Position numbers and translations under genes: made by a program. This document shows, piece by piece, positions 22,325-31,171 of a stretch of DNA of 64,000 bases (its first letter is position 1; each line of letters begins with the position of its first letter). Where the stretch lies: assembly GCF_015865035.1 (NCBI RefSeq), contig NZ_JADZGI010000001.1, positions 620,001 through 684,000 of the forward strand, given 5' to 3'. This stretch comes from Novosphingobium aureum (GTDB lineage Bacteria; Pseudomonadota; Alphaproteobacteria; Sphingomonadales; Sphingomonadaceae). Below the pieces are notes generated by a model. That model was not told the origin of the DNA, did not search any database, and saw only the letters and a program-made list of their open reading frames with translations.

Positions 22325-24418
22325 ATGAATGCCCTTGTCTCTAGGATCGACCCCCTGCTCGTCAGGATCGGCGCGGGCCGCGACCTCGCGCTGGCGCTGG
22401 GTGTCACCGCGATCATTGCCATGCTCATCCTGCCGATGCCCGGCTGGATGCTCGACATGGGCCTCGCGCTTTCGATCACCGCCTCGGTGCTGATCCTGAT
22501 GACCTCGCTGTTCATCGAGAAGCCGCTGCAGCTCTCCAGTTTCCCGACGATCCTGCTCATCGCGACGATGCTGCGCCTGGGCCTCAACCTCGCCTCGACG
22601 CGCCTGATCCTCGGGCATGGCCACGAGGGCAAGCAGGCCGCCGGCGGGGTCATCGCCGCCTTCGGCGAGTTCCTCATGGGCGGCGAGACGGTCATCGGCC
22701 TGACCATCTTCGCGATCCTCATCGTCATCAACTTCGTGGTCATCACCAAGGGTGCCGGGCGCATCGCCGAGGTCGCCGCGCGTTTCAGCCTCGATGCCAT
22801 GCCCGGCAAGCAGATGGCGATCGACGCCGATCTCAACGCGGGCACGATCTCGGAAACCCAGGCGCGCGAGCGCCGCGCCGAGATCGAGGCCGAGAGCGGC
22901 TTCTACGGCGCGATGGACGGTGCTTCCAAGTTCGTGAAGGGCGATGCCGTCGCGGGCCTGCTGATCACTGCCATCAACGTGGTCGTCGGCCTCATCGTCG
23001 GTGTCGCGATCCACGGCGTTCCCTTCGGTCAGGCCTTCGAGACTTACACCATCCTGACCGTCGGCGACGGGCTCGTCAGCCAGATCCCGGCGCTGATCGT
23101 CTCGACCGCGGCGGGCCTGCTGGTCTCCAAGGGCGGGGCCACAGGCAAGACCGGCGCGGCGCTGAGCGAGCAGCTGGGCCGCTATCCCAAGGCTTTCGGC
23201 ATCGTCTCCGCGCTGATGGGTGCCTTCGCGCTGCTCCCGGGTCTTCCCTTCTTTCCCTTCGCCACGCTCTCGGGCCTGTGCGGCTGGCTCGCCTGGTCGA
23301 TGACCCGCAAGGCCGAGGAGCGTACGATCCTCGATGCCCAGCAGGCTGCCGCCGAAAAGAAGCGCGAGGCCGCGCAGGTCGAGGAACCGATCTCGCGCAC
23401 GCTCGCCATCGACGCGCTGCGCATCGAACTGGGTTACGGCCTGCTGCCCCTCATCAACGATGCCAGCGCCGAACCGCGCCTCGATGATCAGGTGCGTGCG
23501 CTGCGCCGGCAGATGGCGACCGACTACGGTTTCGTGCTCCCTTCGGTGCGCATTCTCGACAACATGTCGTTGCAGGCCAACGAATATATCGTCTTCGTCA
23601 AGGAGACCGAGATCGCGCGCGGCGAACTGCAGATCGGCAAGCTGCTGGTGATCAACGCGACCGGACAGGACCTGGGCATCCGCGGCATCCCGACGACCGA
23701 GCCGGTGTTCAACCTGCCGGCGCTGTGGATCGATCGCGAGATGCGCGAGGAGGCCGGCTTCCGCGGCCTCACCGTGGTCGACTGCGGAACCGTCGTCACC
23801 ACTCACCTGACCGAGATCGTCAAGGACAACGTCGCCGACCTGCTCTCCTATACCGAGACGCAAAAGCTGCTCAACGATGTCCACAAGGACGTCGAGAAGC
23901 TGATCGCGGACATCATTCCTGCGCGCATCTCGATCTCGGGCGTGCAGCGCATCCTGCAAAACCTGCTCGCCGAGGGGGTCTCGATCCGCGACATCCCGAC
24001 GATCCTCGAAGGCGTGGCCGAGGCGACCGCGAGCACCGGCAACCTGACCCAGATCACCGAGCACGTGCGCGCGCGCCTCTCGCGCCAGATCTCGGCGCAG
24101 CAGACCCACGACGGTACGATCCCGATCGTCAGCCTCGGCGGGGTCTGGGACGAGGCCTTTTCGGAAGCGATCGTGGGGCAGGGCGAGGACCTGCACCTGG
24201 CGATGGCGCCCTCGCAGCTGCAAAGCTTCATCGCGACCGTGCGCGAGACTTACGACCGTCTCGCCGGGCAGGGCGAGATCCCCTGCCTGCTGACCAGTCC
24301 GCCGCTGCGTCCCTTCGTGCGCTCGATCATCGAGCGGGTACGTCCCGCGACCGTCGTGCTCTCGCAGAACGAGATCCATCCGCGCGCGCGGCTGCGTTCG
24401 CTCGGCACGCTGGGGTGA
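22325..24418 (+). CDS. flhA: Flagellar export apparatus protein FlhA
   Basis: About 697 residues. Eight membrane helices in the first 330 include the FlhA signatures ATMLRLGLNLASTRLIL and RFSLDAMPGKQMAIDADLNA. The cytoplasmic domain forms the export nonameric ring (ITNLTEIVKDN-type stretch at THLTEIVKDNVADLL, and ISGVQRILQNLL). FlhA is the proton-driven export engine. The start could also be ATG 22298, nine residues upstream; neither has a strong ribosome binding site. Confidence 0.95.
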   Translation: MNALVSRIDPLLVRIGAGRDLALALGVTAIIAMLILPMPGWMLDMGLALSITASVLILMTSLFIEKPLQLSSFPTILLIATMLRLGLNLASTRLILGHGHEGKQAAGGVIAAFGEFLMGGETVIGLTIFAILIVINFVVITKGAGRIAEVAARFSLDAMPGKQMAIDADLNAGTISETQARERRAEIEAESGFYGAMDGASKFVKGDAVAGLLITAINVVVGLIVGVAIHGVPFGQAFETYTILTVGDGLVSQIPALIVSTAAGLLVSKGGATGKTGAALSEQLGRYPKAFGIVSALMGAFALLPGLPFFPFATLSGLCGWLAWSMTRKAEERTILDAQQAAAEKKREAAQVEEPISRTLAIDALRIELGYGLLPLINDASAEPRLDDQVRALRRQMATDYGFVLPSVRILDNMSLQANEYIVFVKETEIARGELQIGKLLVINATGQDLGIRGIPTTEPVFNLPALWIDREMREEAGFRGLTVVDCGTVVTTHLTEIVKDNVADLLSYTETQKLLNDVHKDVEKLIADIIPARISISGVQRILQNLLAEGVSIRDIPTILEGVAEATASTGNLTQITEHVRARLSRQISAQQTHDGTIPIVSLGGVWDEAFSEAIVGQGEDLHLAMAPSQLQSFIATVRETYDRLAGQGEIPCLLTSPPLRPFVRSIIERVRPATVVLSQNEIHPRARLRSLGTLG

Positions 24419-24519
24419 CGCGGTTTTTGCGCCTGCGGGTGTGACGGGCCGACCGGAATAGCCCCCAGGCCTCTATGATGTATCGAGGGCCGGTCTGATC
24501 CGGCCGGAGGATCTAGCCC

Positions 24520-26079
24520 ATGTCGTTTCCCCTCGGTCCCTTGCCACAGCTCTCGCCCGCAGGCGCGGCGCTGGCCGGCGGCGGCGCGGGCGCGTCGGCC
24601 GATGAGGCTGCGCCGGGCTTCGGAGCGATGTTGGGGGGACCTGCGCAGCAGCCCCAGTCGGGTTCCGGCGACAATCCGCAGGACGATGGGCAGGGCTTGG
24701 CAATCAGGCCGGAGCACGCCCGGCCGAAGTCGCCCAAGGCTGATCGGAAAATGGAGATTCCTCAAGGCTCCGCGCTTGCCGTCTTGCCCTCAGGTCAGGC
24801 GAAGGTCGCGCAACTGTCCCTGGCATCGGCTGCAGGCAGTGCGACCATGGCTGCAGCCGCCGATGATGCTTCGGGCGATAGCGATGTTGCCCTCGAGGCC
24901 GAAGCCGTGCGTACGCGCGAGGCTGCTCTGGCGGTGGCACGAGAAGGCAAGGCCGCCGAACCCGCCAAGACCGAGGCGCGCGCTGCCAGCGTGCCGCGCG
25001 AGCCTCAGGAGCTTCTCGCCGGGGATGACGAGGCGCAGGATCCGCAAGAGTCCTCGTTCGACGAGAACAAGCCGCAGGCGGCGCTTGCTGCCTTCGTTGC
25101 GCCGGTTCCGGCAGAGGTACCTGCTCCTGCAGCGATGGCCACGGGCGCATCGAGGCTTGCACTCGCCTCGGCTACGGCAGGTGGCCATCTTGCCGGTCAG
25201 ATCCCGGGCGCCGCGCTTGCCGGGCCAGGGCTCGAAACAGCGGCAGATGCAGGTGGTCAGGAGACTGCTGGTGACGAGGGTGGCGACGACGAGAGCGCCG
25301 GCGATGATCTCGCCTTTGCCTCTCAACTGCGCCGCACCGGCGTTGGAAGCGGCCGTGCACAGGCGTCTCGTGGCGCAAGCTCGGCCTCAAGCGCAGCGAG
25401 CGAGAGTGCGACACCCAAGGCTGCAGAGCGGCAGGGCGGGCAAACCCTTGCCGCAAGCGGCGAAGCTGCGGGCACACTCGAGGGCGCGTCTGCGCAAACG
25501 CGCGGTGACACTTCGGGACTGCCCAGTGCGATCCAGAGCCAGGCGCTCGCGGGTAATGGCCCGGTGAGCCGTGGCGGCGTGCTGCCCTATGCTCCCGCGA
25601 GCCAGACCGGTCAGGCCCACAGCGCGCAAGTGAGCGTGCAGCCCGGCCAGTTCGGGACCGACATCGGCGTCCAGATCTCGCGCGCGCTCGACAAGGGCAG
25701 CGAGGACCTGCTGGTCCGTCTCGATCCGCGGCACATGGGCCGGATCGACGTGCGCCTCTCGTTCGACCATGACGGAATGCTGCGCGCCACGGTTTCGGCG
25801 GACAGCGCCGCCGCTGCAGACCTGCTGCGCCGCGAGAGCACCGATCTCAACCGTGCGCTGGCCGATGCCGGAGTGCGCGCCGACGGACAGTCGCTGCGCT
25901 TCGATACCCGCGCCGGAGGACAGGGCGGTCAGGGTCAGCAGGCCCAAAGCCAGCACGGTCAGGGACAGCAAGGGCAGGGTCAGGGCCATCCGGCTTTTGC
26001 CGCAAACCAGTTCGGCACGAGCGAGGAGCAGGCCTACCAGCCGCTTTCGAGCAGTGGCCGCGTTGATCTCATGGCATAG
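24520..26079 (+). CDS. fliK: Flagellar hook-length control protein FliK
   Basis: A 519-residue protein. The first 370 residues are low-complexity (Ala, Gly, Glu, Ser, Gln), as expected of the molecular ruler. Residues 375-465 form the conserved C-terminal domain (LLVRLDPRHMGRIDVRLSFD ... LLRRESTDLNRALADAGV) that interacts with FlhB. The tail is Gly/Gln-rich. CGGAGGA precedes the ATG. The upstream region has CTCTATGATG (24471-24480), a weak relative of the CCTATA box. Confidence 0.92.
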   Translation: MSFPLGPLPQLSPAGAALAGGGAGASADEAAPGFGAMLGGPAQQPQSGSGDNPQDDGQGLAIRPEHARPKSPKADRKMEIPQGSALAVLPSGQAKVAQLSLASAAGSATMAAAADDASGDSDVALEAEAVRTREAALAVAREGKAAEPAKTEARAASVPREPQELLAGDDEAQDPQESSFDENKPQAALAAFVAPVPAEVPAPAAMATGASRLALASATAGGHLAGQIPGAALAGPGLETAADAGGQETAGDEGGDDESAGDDLAFASQLRRTGVGSGRAQASRGASSASSAASESATPKAAERQGGQTLAASGEAAGTLEGASAQTRGDTSGLPSAIQSQALAGNGPVSRGGVLPYAPASQTGQAHSAQVSVQPGQFGTDIGVQISRALDKGSEDLLVRLDPRHMGRIDVRLSFDHDGMLRATVSADSAAAADLLRRESTDLNRALADAGVRADGQSLRFDTRAGGQGGQGQQAQSQHGQGQQGQGQGHPAFAANQFGTSEEQAYQPLSSSGRVDLMA

Positions 26080-26093
26080 GAAGCCTTCCAGCA

Positions 26094-26765
26094 ATGACCA
26101 TCATTTCCAGCGCCGCTGCAGGCGGAACCAGCAGCGTCACCGCAGCGGCGAGCGACACGCTCTTTGCCGATTACAACATGTTCCTCGAGCTGCTGACGAC
26201 GCAGATGACCAATCAGGATCCGCTCGATCCGATGGACACGTCGGAATATACCCAGCAGCTGGTGCAGTACTCGCAGGTCGAGCAGTCGATCCAGCAGACC
26301 GGCGCGCTGCAGGACATTCTCAGCCAGCTTGCCTCGCAGGACCTTGCCTCGGCCTCGAACTTCATCGGACGCACCGCGCGCTTCGACAGCGCGGTGGCTG
26401 GGCTTGGCGATGCTCCGGCGCAGTGGAGCTACTACGCGAACGGAACGCCTGCGAGCCTCACCGCGACGATCTCGGACAGTTCGGGGAACGTCGTGCAGAC
26501 CCTGACGCTCGAGCCGGGTCAGCAGGGTACCTATGCGTGGGACGGAACAATGGCGAACGGCGCCACGGCACCTTCGGGAGCCTACAGTTTCGCGGTATCC
26601 GCCGTCGATGCCTCGGGCGAGGCGCTGGACGTGACGATCAACTCGATGGCCAAGGTTACCGACGTGGTGTCGACCGGCTCGGACATCATGCTGGGCGTGA
26701 ACGGCATCCGCATGTCGGTCTCGGGGCTGGTCGCCGTTTCGGACGGGACTGACCAGGGGAGCTGA
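26094..26765 (+). CDS. flgD: Flagellar hook capping protein FlgD
   Basis: A 223-residue protein with the FlgD signature FLELLTTQMTNQDPLDPMDT followed by EYTQQLVQYSQVEQ, and a FlgD C-terminal Ig/tudor-like region (GQQGTYAWDGTMANG). FlgD caps the growing hook and is exported. It lies 14 nt after fliK; hook protein FlgE, its substrate, is not in the window. A strong terminator follows. Confidence 0.95.
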   Translation: MTIISSAAAGGTSSVTAAASDTLFADYNMFLELLTTQMTNQDPLDPMDTSEYTQQLVQYSQVEQSIQQTGALQDILSQLASQDLASASNFIGRTARFDSAVAGLGDAPAQWSYYANGTPASLTATISDSSGNVVQTLTLEPGQQGTYAWDGTMANGATAPSGAYSFAVSAVDASGEALDVTINSMAKVTDVVSTGSDIMLGVNGIRMSVSGLVAVSDGTDQGS

Positions 26766-26780
26766 TCCACTGGCCTGCAC

Positions 26781-26824
26781 ACGCAAGAAGGGCGGGACCC
26801 GGCAAGGTCCCGCCCTTCTTGCGT
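26781..26824. terminator. Bidirectional terminator between flgD and the convergent gene
   Basis: A perfect 19-bp stem (26781-26799 with 26806-26824) around a 6-nt loop, 15 nt after flgD and 27 nt after the stop of the convergent gene. The T-rich part lies inside the stem. Confidence 0.8.
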
Positions 26825-26850
26825 AGAGGAGCGTGATGGCTTGGGCCGGT

Positions 26851-27240
26851 TCAGACGGGCCGGGCGTGGGCGAAGCGCGGCACGATGTCGAGCGAGGCAA
26901 TCGCGGGCAGGCCATCGTGCTGCAGCTCGTGCGGGCTCACGTCAGCCGGGGTAAGGATCTCGAGCGCGGCAAGCGTCGCATCGAGCCGCCGGCAGCCGTC
27001 GACCTGCGTGCGCAGGGCAAGCATCATGATACAGTCGTGGACCGAGGGATCTTCCACCGGACCGATGAGGTCGGTGACATCCTCGAGCGTCATGCCGGGC
27101 TGTTTCATGCATTCCAGTGCGGCGGCTTGCCACAATTGGGATCTGGACTCGATCTCCAGCTGCAGGGAAAAGTTGAAAACTTCTCCCATGGCAGACCTGT
27201 CAGAAATCTCGACGCGCCCCGAAGGTAGACTGTTCGTCAT
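26851..27240 (-). CDS. Hypothetical protein at the edge of the flagellar island
   Basis: Up to 129 residues; a start at 27189 would give 112. It is rich in Leu and Ala, with three Cys (LECMKQPG, VHDCIMM, DGCRRLD). No signal peptide, membrane helix or family was recognised. It is convergent with flgD and preceded by a long AT-rich non-coding stretch. Confidence 0.55.
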   Translation of the reverse strand: MTNSLPSGRVEISDRSAMGEVFNFSLQLEIESRSQLWQAAALECMKQPGMTLEDVTDLIGPVEDPSVHDCIMMLALRTQVDGCRRLDATLAALEILTPADVSPHELQHDGLPAIASLDIVPRFAHARPV

Positions 27241-27692
27241 CTAGTCACTCGATCTCGCTTTCGCCCGGTTTCTTGGACCGGAACGACCCGCCATAAGAGA
27301 TATTATCAAGCAGCCAATTCAATGACTTTTCGTAAGGCCTCGCGCAACAACTGAATTATGCTTAGCCGATCTTAACCAAGTTTCTTCATCATGATTTCCG
27401 ACAAAGGGTCAGTTATCATGCGAAAACACCCGGGTAAGTCCGTAGGACGATATCAGTCGAAATTAACTATGAGAATCCTGTAACGGACACCCGAAAGGTG
27501 GCTTGTGGTGAGTTATCCACAGTTCGCCGCCTTGTTGGGCGCGACTCGCGGACCTTCCAGTGATTCGCGGTGACTCACAAGTGGTCACGCGTGAGCAGTC
27601 CGGTTGCACTTGCCGCATCCTTGAAACGGTTTGCCGCGCGAGCGAGCGGGCGGGGTCCGCCAGGTCCTTGAAAAGGCCTGTCTCGGGGTAAG
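27241..27692. other. 452-nt non-coding, AT-rich stretch
   Basis: No gene seen. The base composition is clearly more AT-rich than its surroundings around 27290-27480. A consensus DnaA box TTATCCACA is at 27513-27521. Nested inverted repeats follow: GTGAC/GTCAC (27570-27574, 27584-27588) and CTCAC/GTGAG (27574-27578, 27591-27595). It must carry the promoter of the gene at 26851. A single DnaA box is not evidence of an origin. Confidence 0.5.
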
Positions 27693-28514
27693 TCAGTAGC
27701 CACTGCGCGCCAGCGCGTTCTCTACCGCGCGCCGATAGCCTTCGCCGAACAGGCGCAAGTGTACGAGCAGCGGCCATAGGCTGTAGATCGGCAGGCGCTC
27801 GCGCCAGCCTGCCTCGAGCCGCAAAGTTGTAAAGAAATGCGGCGGCGGATGGTCGAACAAGGTAAGCATGGCGAGGTCGACCACCGGGTCGCCATAACAG
27901 CAGGCCGGATCGATCAGGCCTGCAACGCAGGCGCCGCGCACCATCACGTTTCCGCCCCATAGGTCACCATGCAGCAGCGCGGGGCGCGGTTCTTGCGGAA
28001 GGTAGTCGGCCAGTGCGGCGCAGAGCCGTTCGAGCCTCGCGGCAATGTCGGTCGGGACGTGGGGGATATGGCACAACAGGCGGTTTTGGGCCCAGAAACT
28101 GGGCCAGTCCCGGTGCATCCCGCCCGGTATGGCTACCGGGCCGAAGGCGTAGTCCACTGGCCAGCCATAGAGGGCCTTGCTGCCGCGCTTGTCGGCAGGC
28201 GCGACATGATGCAGCTTGTGCAGCACTGCCGCGAGATCGTCCCAGGCCATCGCAAGACTGTCGTTGGCATCGATCCATTCCATCACGAACAGTTCGTCGC
28301 GCGCTGCGAGCACCGCCGGGGCAGGGGCGCCCGTCGCGCGGATCGCGGCTAGCATTTCGGCCTCGATACCCGCGTTCGGGCTCTGCTTGGCGACGAGGGT
28401 TCGTCCGTCGGCCAGCTCCAGTCGGTGCACGCTCGACAGGTCTCCGCCGTAGAGCGGGGTGACTCCAACAACTTCGCAATCGAGCAAAGCGCCTGCTTCG
28501 AGCGCGATCGTCAT
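27693..28514 (-). CDS. Fructosamine kinase family protein
   Basis: A 273-residue protein of the fructosamine-3-kinase / aminoglycoside phosphotransferase fold. Visible motifs are SSVHRLELADGRTLVAKQSP (ATP lysine), the catalytic loop LLHGDLWGGNVM and the metal-binding LIDPACCYGDPVVDLAM. The family phosphorylates fructosamines or ribulosamines so that glycated proteins deglycate. The start overlaps the stop of glpR by 4 nt, so it appears to be the last gene of a glpD-glpR unit, an unexpected place. Confidence 0.85.
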   Translation of the reverse strand: MTIALEAGALLDCEVVGVTPLYGGDLSSVHRLELADGRTLVAKQSPNAGIEAEMLAAIRATGAPAPAVLAARDELFVMEWIDANDSLAMAWDDLAAVLHKLHHVAPADKRGSKALYGWPVDYAFGPVAIPGGMHRDWPSFWAQNRLLCHIPHVPTDIAARLERLCAALADYLPQEPRPALLHGDLWGGNVMVRGACVAGLIDPACCYGDPVVDLAMLTLFDHPPPHFFTTLRLEAGWRERLPIYSLWPLLVHLRLFGEGYRRAVENALARSGY

Positions 28515-29359
28515 CGCGCCGGCAGGCTCGCTCCGGCATCGGCCCCGGCCTGCGCGGAGGAGAGCGCGTCGGGGCGGGTCTCGACCAGGTTCACGCCGTT
28601 GCGCTCGCAGGCCGCACGCAAAGCCGGGTCCTCGATGCGGTCACACACGAAGAAGTCGATCGCCTCCATCCCGCAAACCCGCACCGGAGCGGAGCGGCCG
28701 ACTTTGGTGGAATCGGCGACGAGGATCACCTTGCGCGCGTTGCGGATGATGGTCTGCGAGACTTCGACCTCGTCGATCGCGAAATCGAGCAGCGAGCCGT
28801 CGCCGTCGAGCGCGGAGATGCCGATGAGGGCATAGTCGACGCGGAAGTTCTCGATGAAGCGCATCGCCAGCGAGCCCACGACGGCGCGATCGCCGGTGCG
28901 CACCGTGCCGCCCACGCAGACGAGGTCCATCGCCTTGTGCGTGCTCAGCGTGTCGATCACGTTGAGGTTGTTCGAGATCACCATGAGATTGCGGTGATGC
29001 GCGAAGTTCGCCGCGACCGCCTCGGTGGTGGTGCCGATGTTGATGAACAGCGAGGCGCCGTCGGGGATCAGTGCAGCCGCAGCGGCGCCGATACGCGCCT
29101 TGGCGTCGGAGGCGACGTTGCGGCGCGTGTCGTAGGCCAGGTTATCTACGCCCGAGGTCAGCAATGCGCCGCCGTGGACGCGCGAGAGCAGCGACTGGCG
29201 GGCAAGCGCATTGAGGTCCTTGCGGATCGTCTGCGGCGTGACGCCGAGCCGCTCGGCGAGATCGTCGACCTCGACGCTGCCGGTGCCGCGCGCGATCTGA
29301 AGGATCGTTTCGCGGCGGCGGGCGACGACGTCGCTGCTCTCCGCGCTGGTATCGTACAT
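28511..29359 (-). CDS. glpR: DeoR/GlpR-family transcriptional repressor
   Basis: A 282-residue protein. The N-terminal DeoR helix-turn-helix (VDDLAERLGVTPQTIRKDLNAL) is followed by the sugar-phosphate sensor domain (INIGTTTEAVA ... VVGSLAMRF ... ADSTKVGR). The genes around it make it the glycerol-3-phosphate repressor of the glp regulon. ATG 29359 is preferred over GTG 29365 because AAGG lies 8 nt upstream. It lies 70 nt after glpD on the same strand. Confidence 0.88.
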   Translation of the reverse strand: MYDTSAESSDVVARRRETILQIARGTGSVEVDDLAERLGVTPQTIRKDLNALARQSLLSRVHGGALLTSGVDNLAYDTRRNVASDAKARIGAAAAALIPDGASLFINIGTTTEAVAANFAHHRNLMVISNNLNVIDTLSTHKAMDLVCVGGTVRTGDRAVVGSLAMRFIENFRVDYALIGISALDGDGSLLDFAIDEVEVSQTIIRNARKVILVADSTKVGRSAPVRVCGMEAIDFFVCDRIEDPALRAACERNGVNLVETRPDALSSAQAGADAGASLPAR

Positions 29360-29429
29360 TCTCACGCCTTGTCTGCCAGTGTGTGGGGCGCGATCCTAGC
29401 GCAGCACCCGGGCAGATCAATCGTGCACG

Positions 29430-31001
29430 TCATCCCGCCTCGGCCAGATGACGTGCTAGGTAGGCTTCGATCGCGGCTTCTGCGCCTGCCGGTACGTGCA
29501 GCCCGAGCTTGGAGCGGCGGTAGAGAATGTCCTGTGCGCTGCGGGCCCATTCGGCGCGGACCAGATAGTCGATCTCGCGTGCATAAAGCCCGCCGCCGAA
29601 ATCCTCGCCAAGGTCTGCCGGGCTGGCCGCTGCGCCGAGCAGTTCAACGCTGCGGCTGCCATAGGCGCGCGCGAGGCGGCGCAGAAGGGCCTGCGGCATC
29701 TTGGGGTAGGCGGTCTCGAGCGAGTGCACATAGGCGTCGAAATTGCCGTCGGGCAGGTCGCCGCCGGGCAGCTTCGCGCCTGCCGTCCAGGCGGTGTTGG
29801 CCTGGGGGAAGACTTCCGCGATGTGTTCGAGCGCGTGTTCCGCGAGCTTGCGGTACGTGGTGATCTTGCCGCCGAAGATGCTCAGCAACGGCGCTGCATC
29901 CTCGCGCTTGTCGAAGTCGAGCACGTAGTCGCGGGTCACCGCCGAGGCATTGGCGGCATGGTCGTCATAGAGCGGACGGATGCCGGCGTAGCTCCACACG
30001 ATGTCGGAGGGCGTGGTCTGGCGCTCGAAGTAGCGGTTGGCGGTTTCGCACAGGTAGTCGATCTCGCCCTGCGAGATCTCGGCCTTGCCCGGCGCCTCGG
30101 TCCAGGGCTCGTCGGTCGTGCCGATCAGCGTGAACTCACGCTCGTAAGGGATGGCGAAGACGATCCGGCGGTCCGGGTTCTGCAGCATGAAGGCGTGCTC
30201 GCCATCATAGAGGCGCGGCACGACGATGTGGCTGCCCTTGACGAGGCGCACGCCGCGATCATTGTGAGCGCGGCCGAGGCGCTGGAGGACCTTGTCGACC
30301 CATGGGCCTGCCGCATTGATCATCATGCGCGCGCTCACTTCGCGCGTGCCTTGCGAGCCCTCGAGGGTCGCCTTCCAGCCACCATTTTCGGAAACCGCAT
30401 CGACGAGGCGGGTGCGCGTCTCGATGCGCGCGCCGCGTGCGGCGGCGTCCATCGCGTTGAGCACGACGAGGCGACTGTCCTCGACCCAGCAGTCGGAATA
30501 GACGAATGCCTTGCCTTTCGAAGTCTGGCCTTTCGTGTCGCTCTTTCGTTTTCCGGCCTGCGGCTTGAGGCCGTTGCCGCGTGCGACGCGGTCGAGATCG
30601 ATGACCTCGGTGCCGGGCAGTTCCTTGCGGCCACCCAGATTGTCGTAGAGGAACAGGCCAAGGCGCACCATCCAGCCCGGCCGAGGCGACTGTGACTGGG
30701 GCAGTACGAAACGCAGCGGCCAGATGATGTGCGGCGCCATGCCGAGCAGGCGCTCGCGTTCGATCAGGGCTTCGCGAACGAGCCGGAACTCGTAATATTC
30801 AAGATAGCGCAGCCCGCCGTGGATGAGCTTGGTCGAGGAAGACGAGGTGTAGCTGGCGAGATCGTCCTGCTCGACCAGCAGCACGCTGAGCCCGCGCCCG
30901 GCCGCATCGCGCGCGATGCCTGCACCATTGATGCCGCCGCCCACGATCAGGAGGTCGTAACTCTGTTCGGTTTCGGGCGTGGCGGCAGTGGATGCCTGCA
31001 T
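29430..31001 (-). CDS. glpD: Aerobic glycerol-3-phosphate dehydrogenase GlpD
   Basis: A 523-residue flavoprotein. The FAD-binding GGGINGAGIARDAAGRGL begins at residue 21 and is followed by SSSSTKLIHGGLRYLEYYEF, a GlpD hallmark. It oxidises sn-glycerol-3-phosphate to dihydroxyacetone phosphate and passes electrons to quinone at the membrane. A Lys-rich stretch (GKRKSDTKGQTSKGK, about residues 160-175) looks like a small insertion relative to E. coli GlpD. Divergent from glpF. Confidence 0.95.
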   Translation of the reverse strand: MQASTAATPETEQSYDLLIVGGGINGAGIARDAAGRGLSVLLVEQDDLASYTSSSSTKLIHGGLRYLEYYEFRLVREALIERERLLGMAPHIIWPLRFVLPQSQSPRPGWMVRLGLFLYDNLGGRKELPGTEVIDLDRVARGNGLKPQAGKRKSDTKGQTSKGKAFVYSDCWVEDSRLVVLNAMDAAARGARIETRTRLVDAVSENGGWKATLEGSQGTREVSARMMINAAGPWVDKVLQRLGRAHNDRGVRLVKGSHIVVPRLYDGEHAFMLQNPDRRIVFAIPYEREFTLIGTTDEPWTEAPGKAEISQGEIDYLCETANRYFERQTTPSDIVWSYAGIRPLYDDHAANASAVTRDYVLDFDKREDAAPLLSIFGGKITTYRKLAEHALEHIAEVFPQANTAWTAGAKLPGGDLPDGNFDAYVHSLETAYPKMPQALLRRLARAYGSRSVELLGAAASPADLGEDFGGGLYAREIDYLVRAEWARSAQDILYRRSKLGLHVPAGAEAAIEAYLARHLAEAG

Positions 31002-31051
31002 GGGTCTCTCCCTTGATCAATGTTTCGCACGGTTGGAACCGACGGGATGAA

Positions 31052-31119
31052 CTTTCGTTTCAGGCTATATGGAATTTCGTACGAAAGTTCAAACGAAACT
31101 ATTGACGTTCGTTTGAAAC
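31052..31119. promoter_or_regulatory. GlpR-like operators between glpD and glpF
   Basis: A palindrome TTTCGTACGAAA (31075-31086) and an inverted pair GTTCAAACGAAAC (31087-31099) / GTTCGTTTGAAAC (31107-31119), plus a half-site CTTTCGTTT (31052-31060). The TTTCG/CGAAA arms match the core of known GlpR operators. The sites lie in the shared promoter region, so repression of both directions is likely. Confidence 0.7.
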
Positions 31120-31171
31120 TATGTGCAGGGTTCAGGCGCAATACGAAAGAAGGCTGGGAGAGACCCGAAAC

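Noticed and set aside
21752..24379. 875-residue open frame on the minus strand across flhA
   Set aside because: It is antisense to flhA and the FlbD-like gene, with a composition typical of shadow frames and no domain.
27513..27521. Replication origin around a DnaA box
   Set aside because: Only one box was found, with no box cluster and no replication genes nearby.
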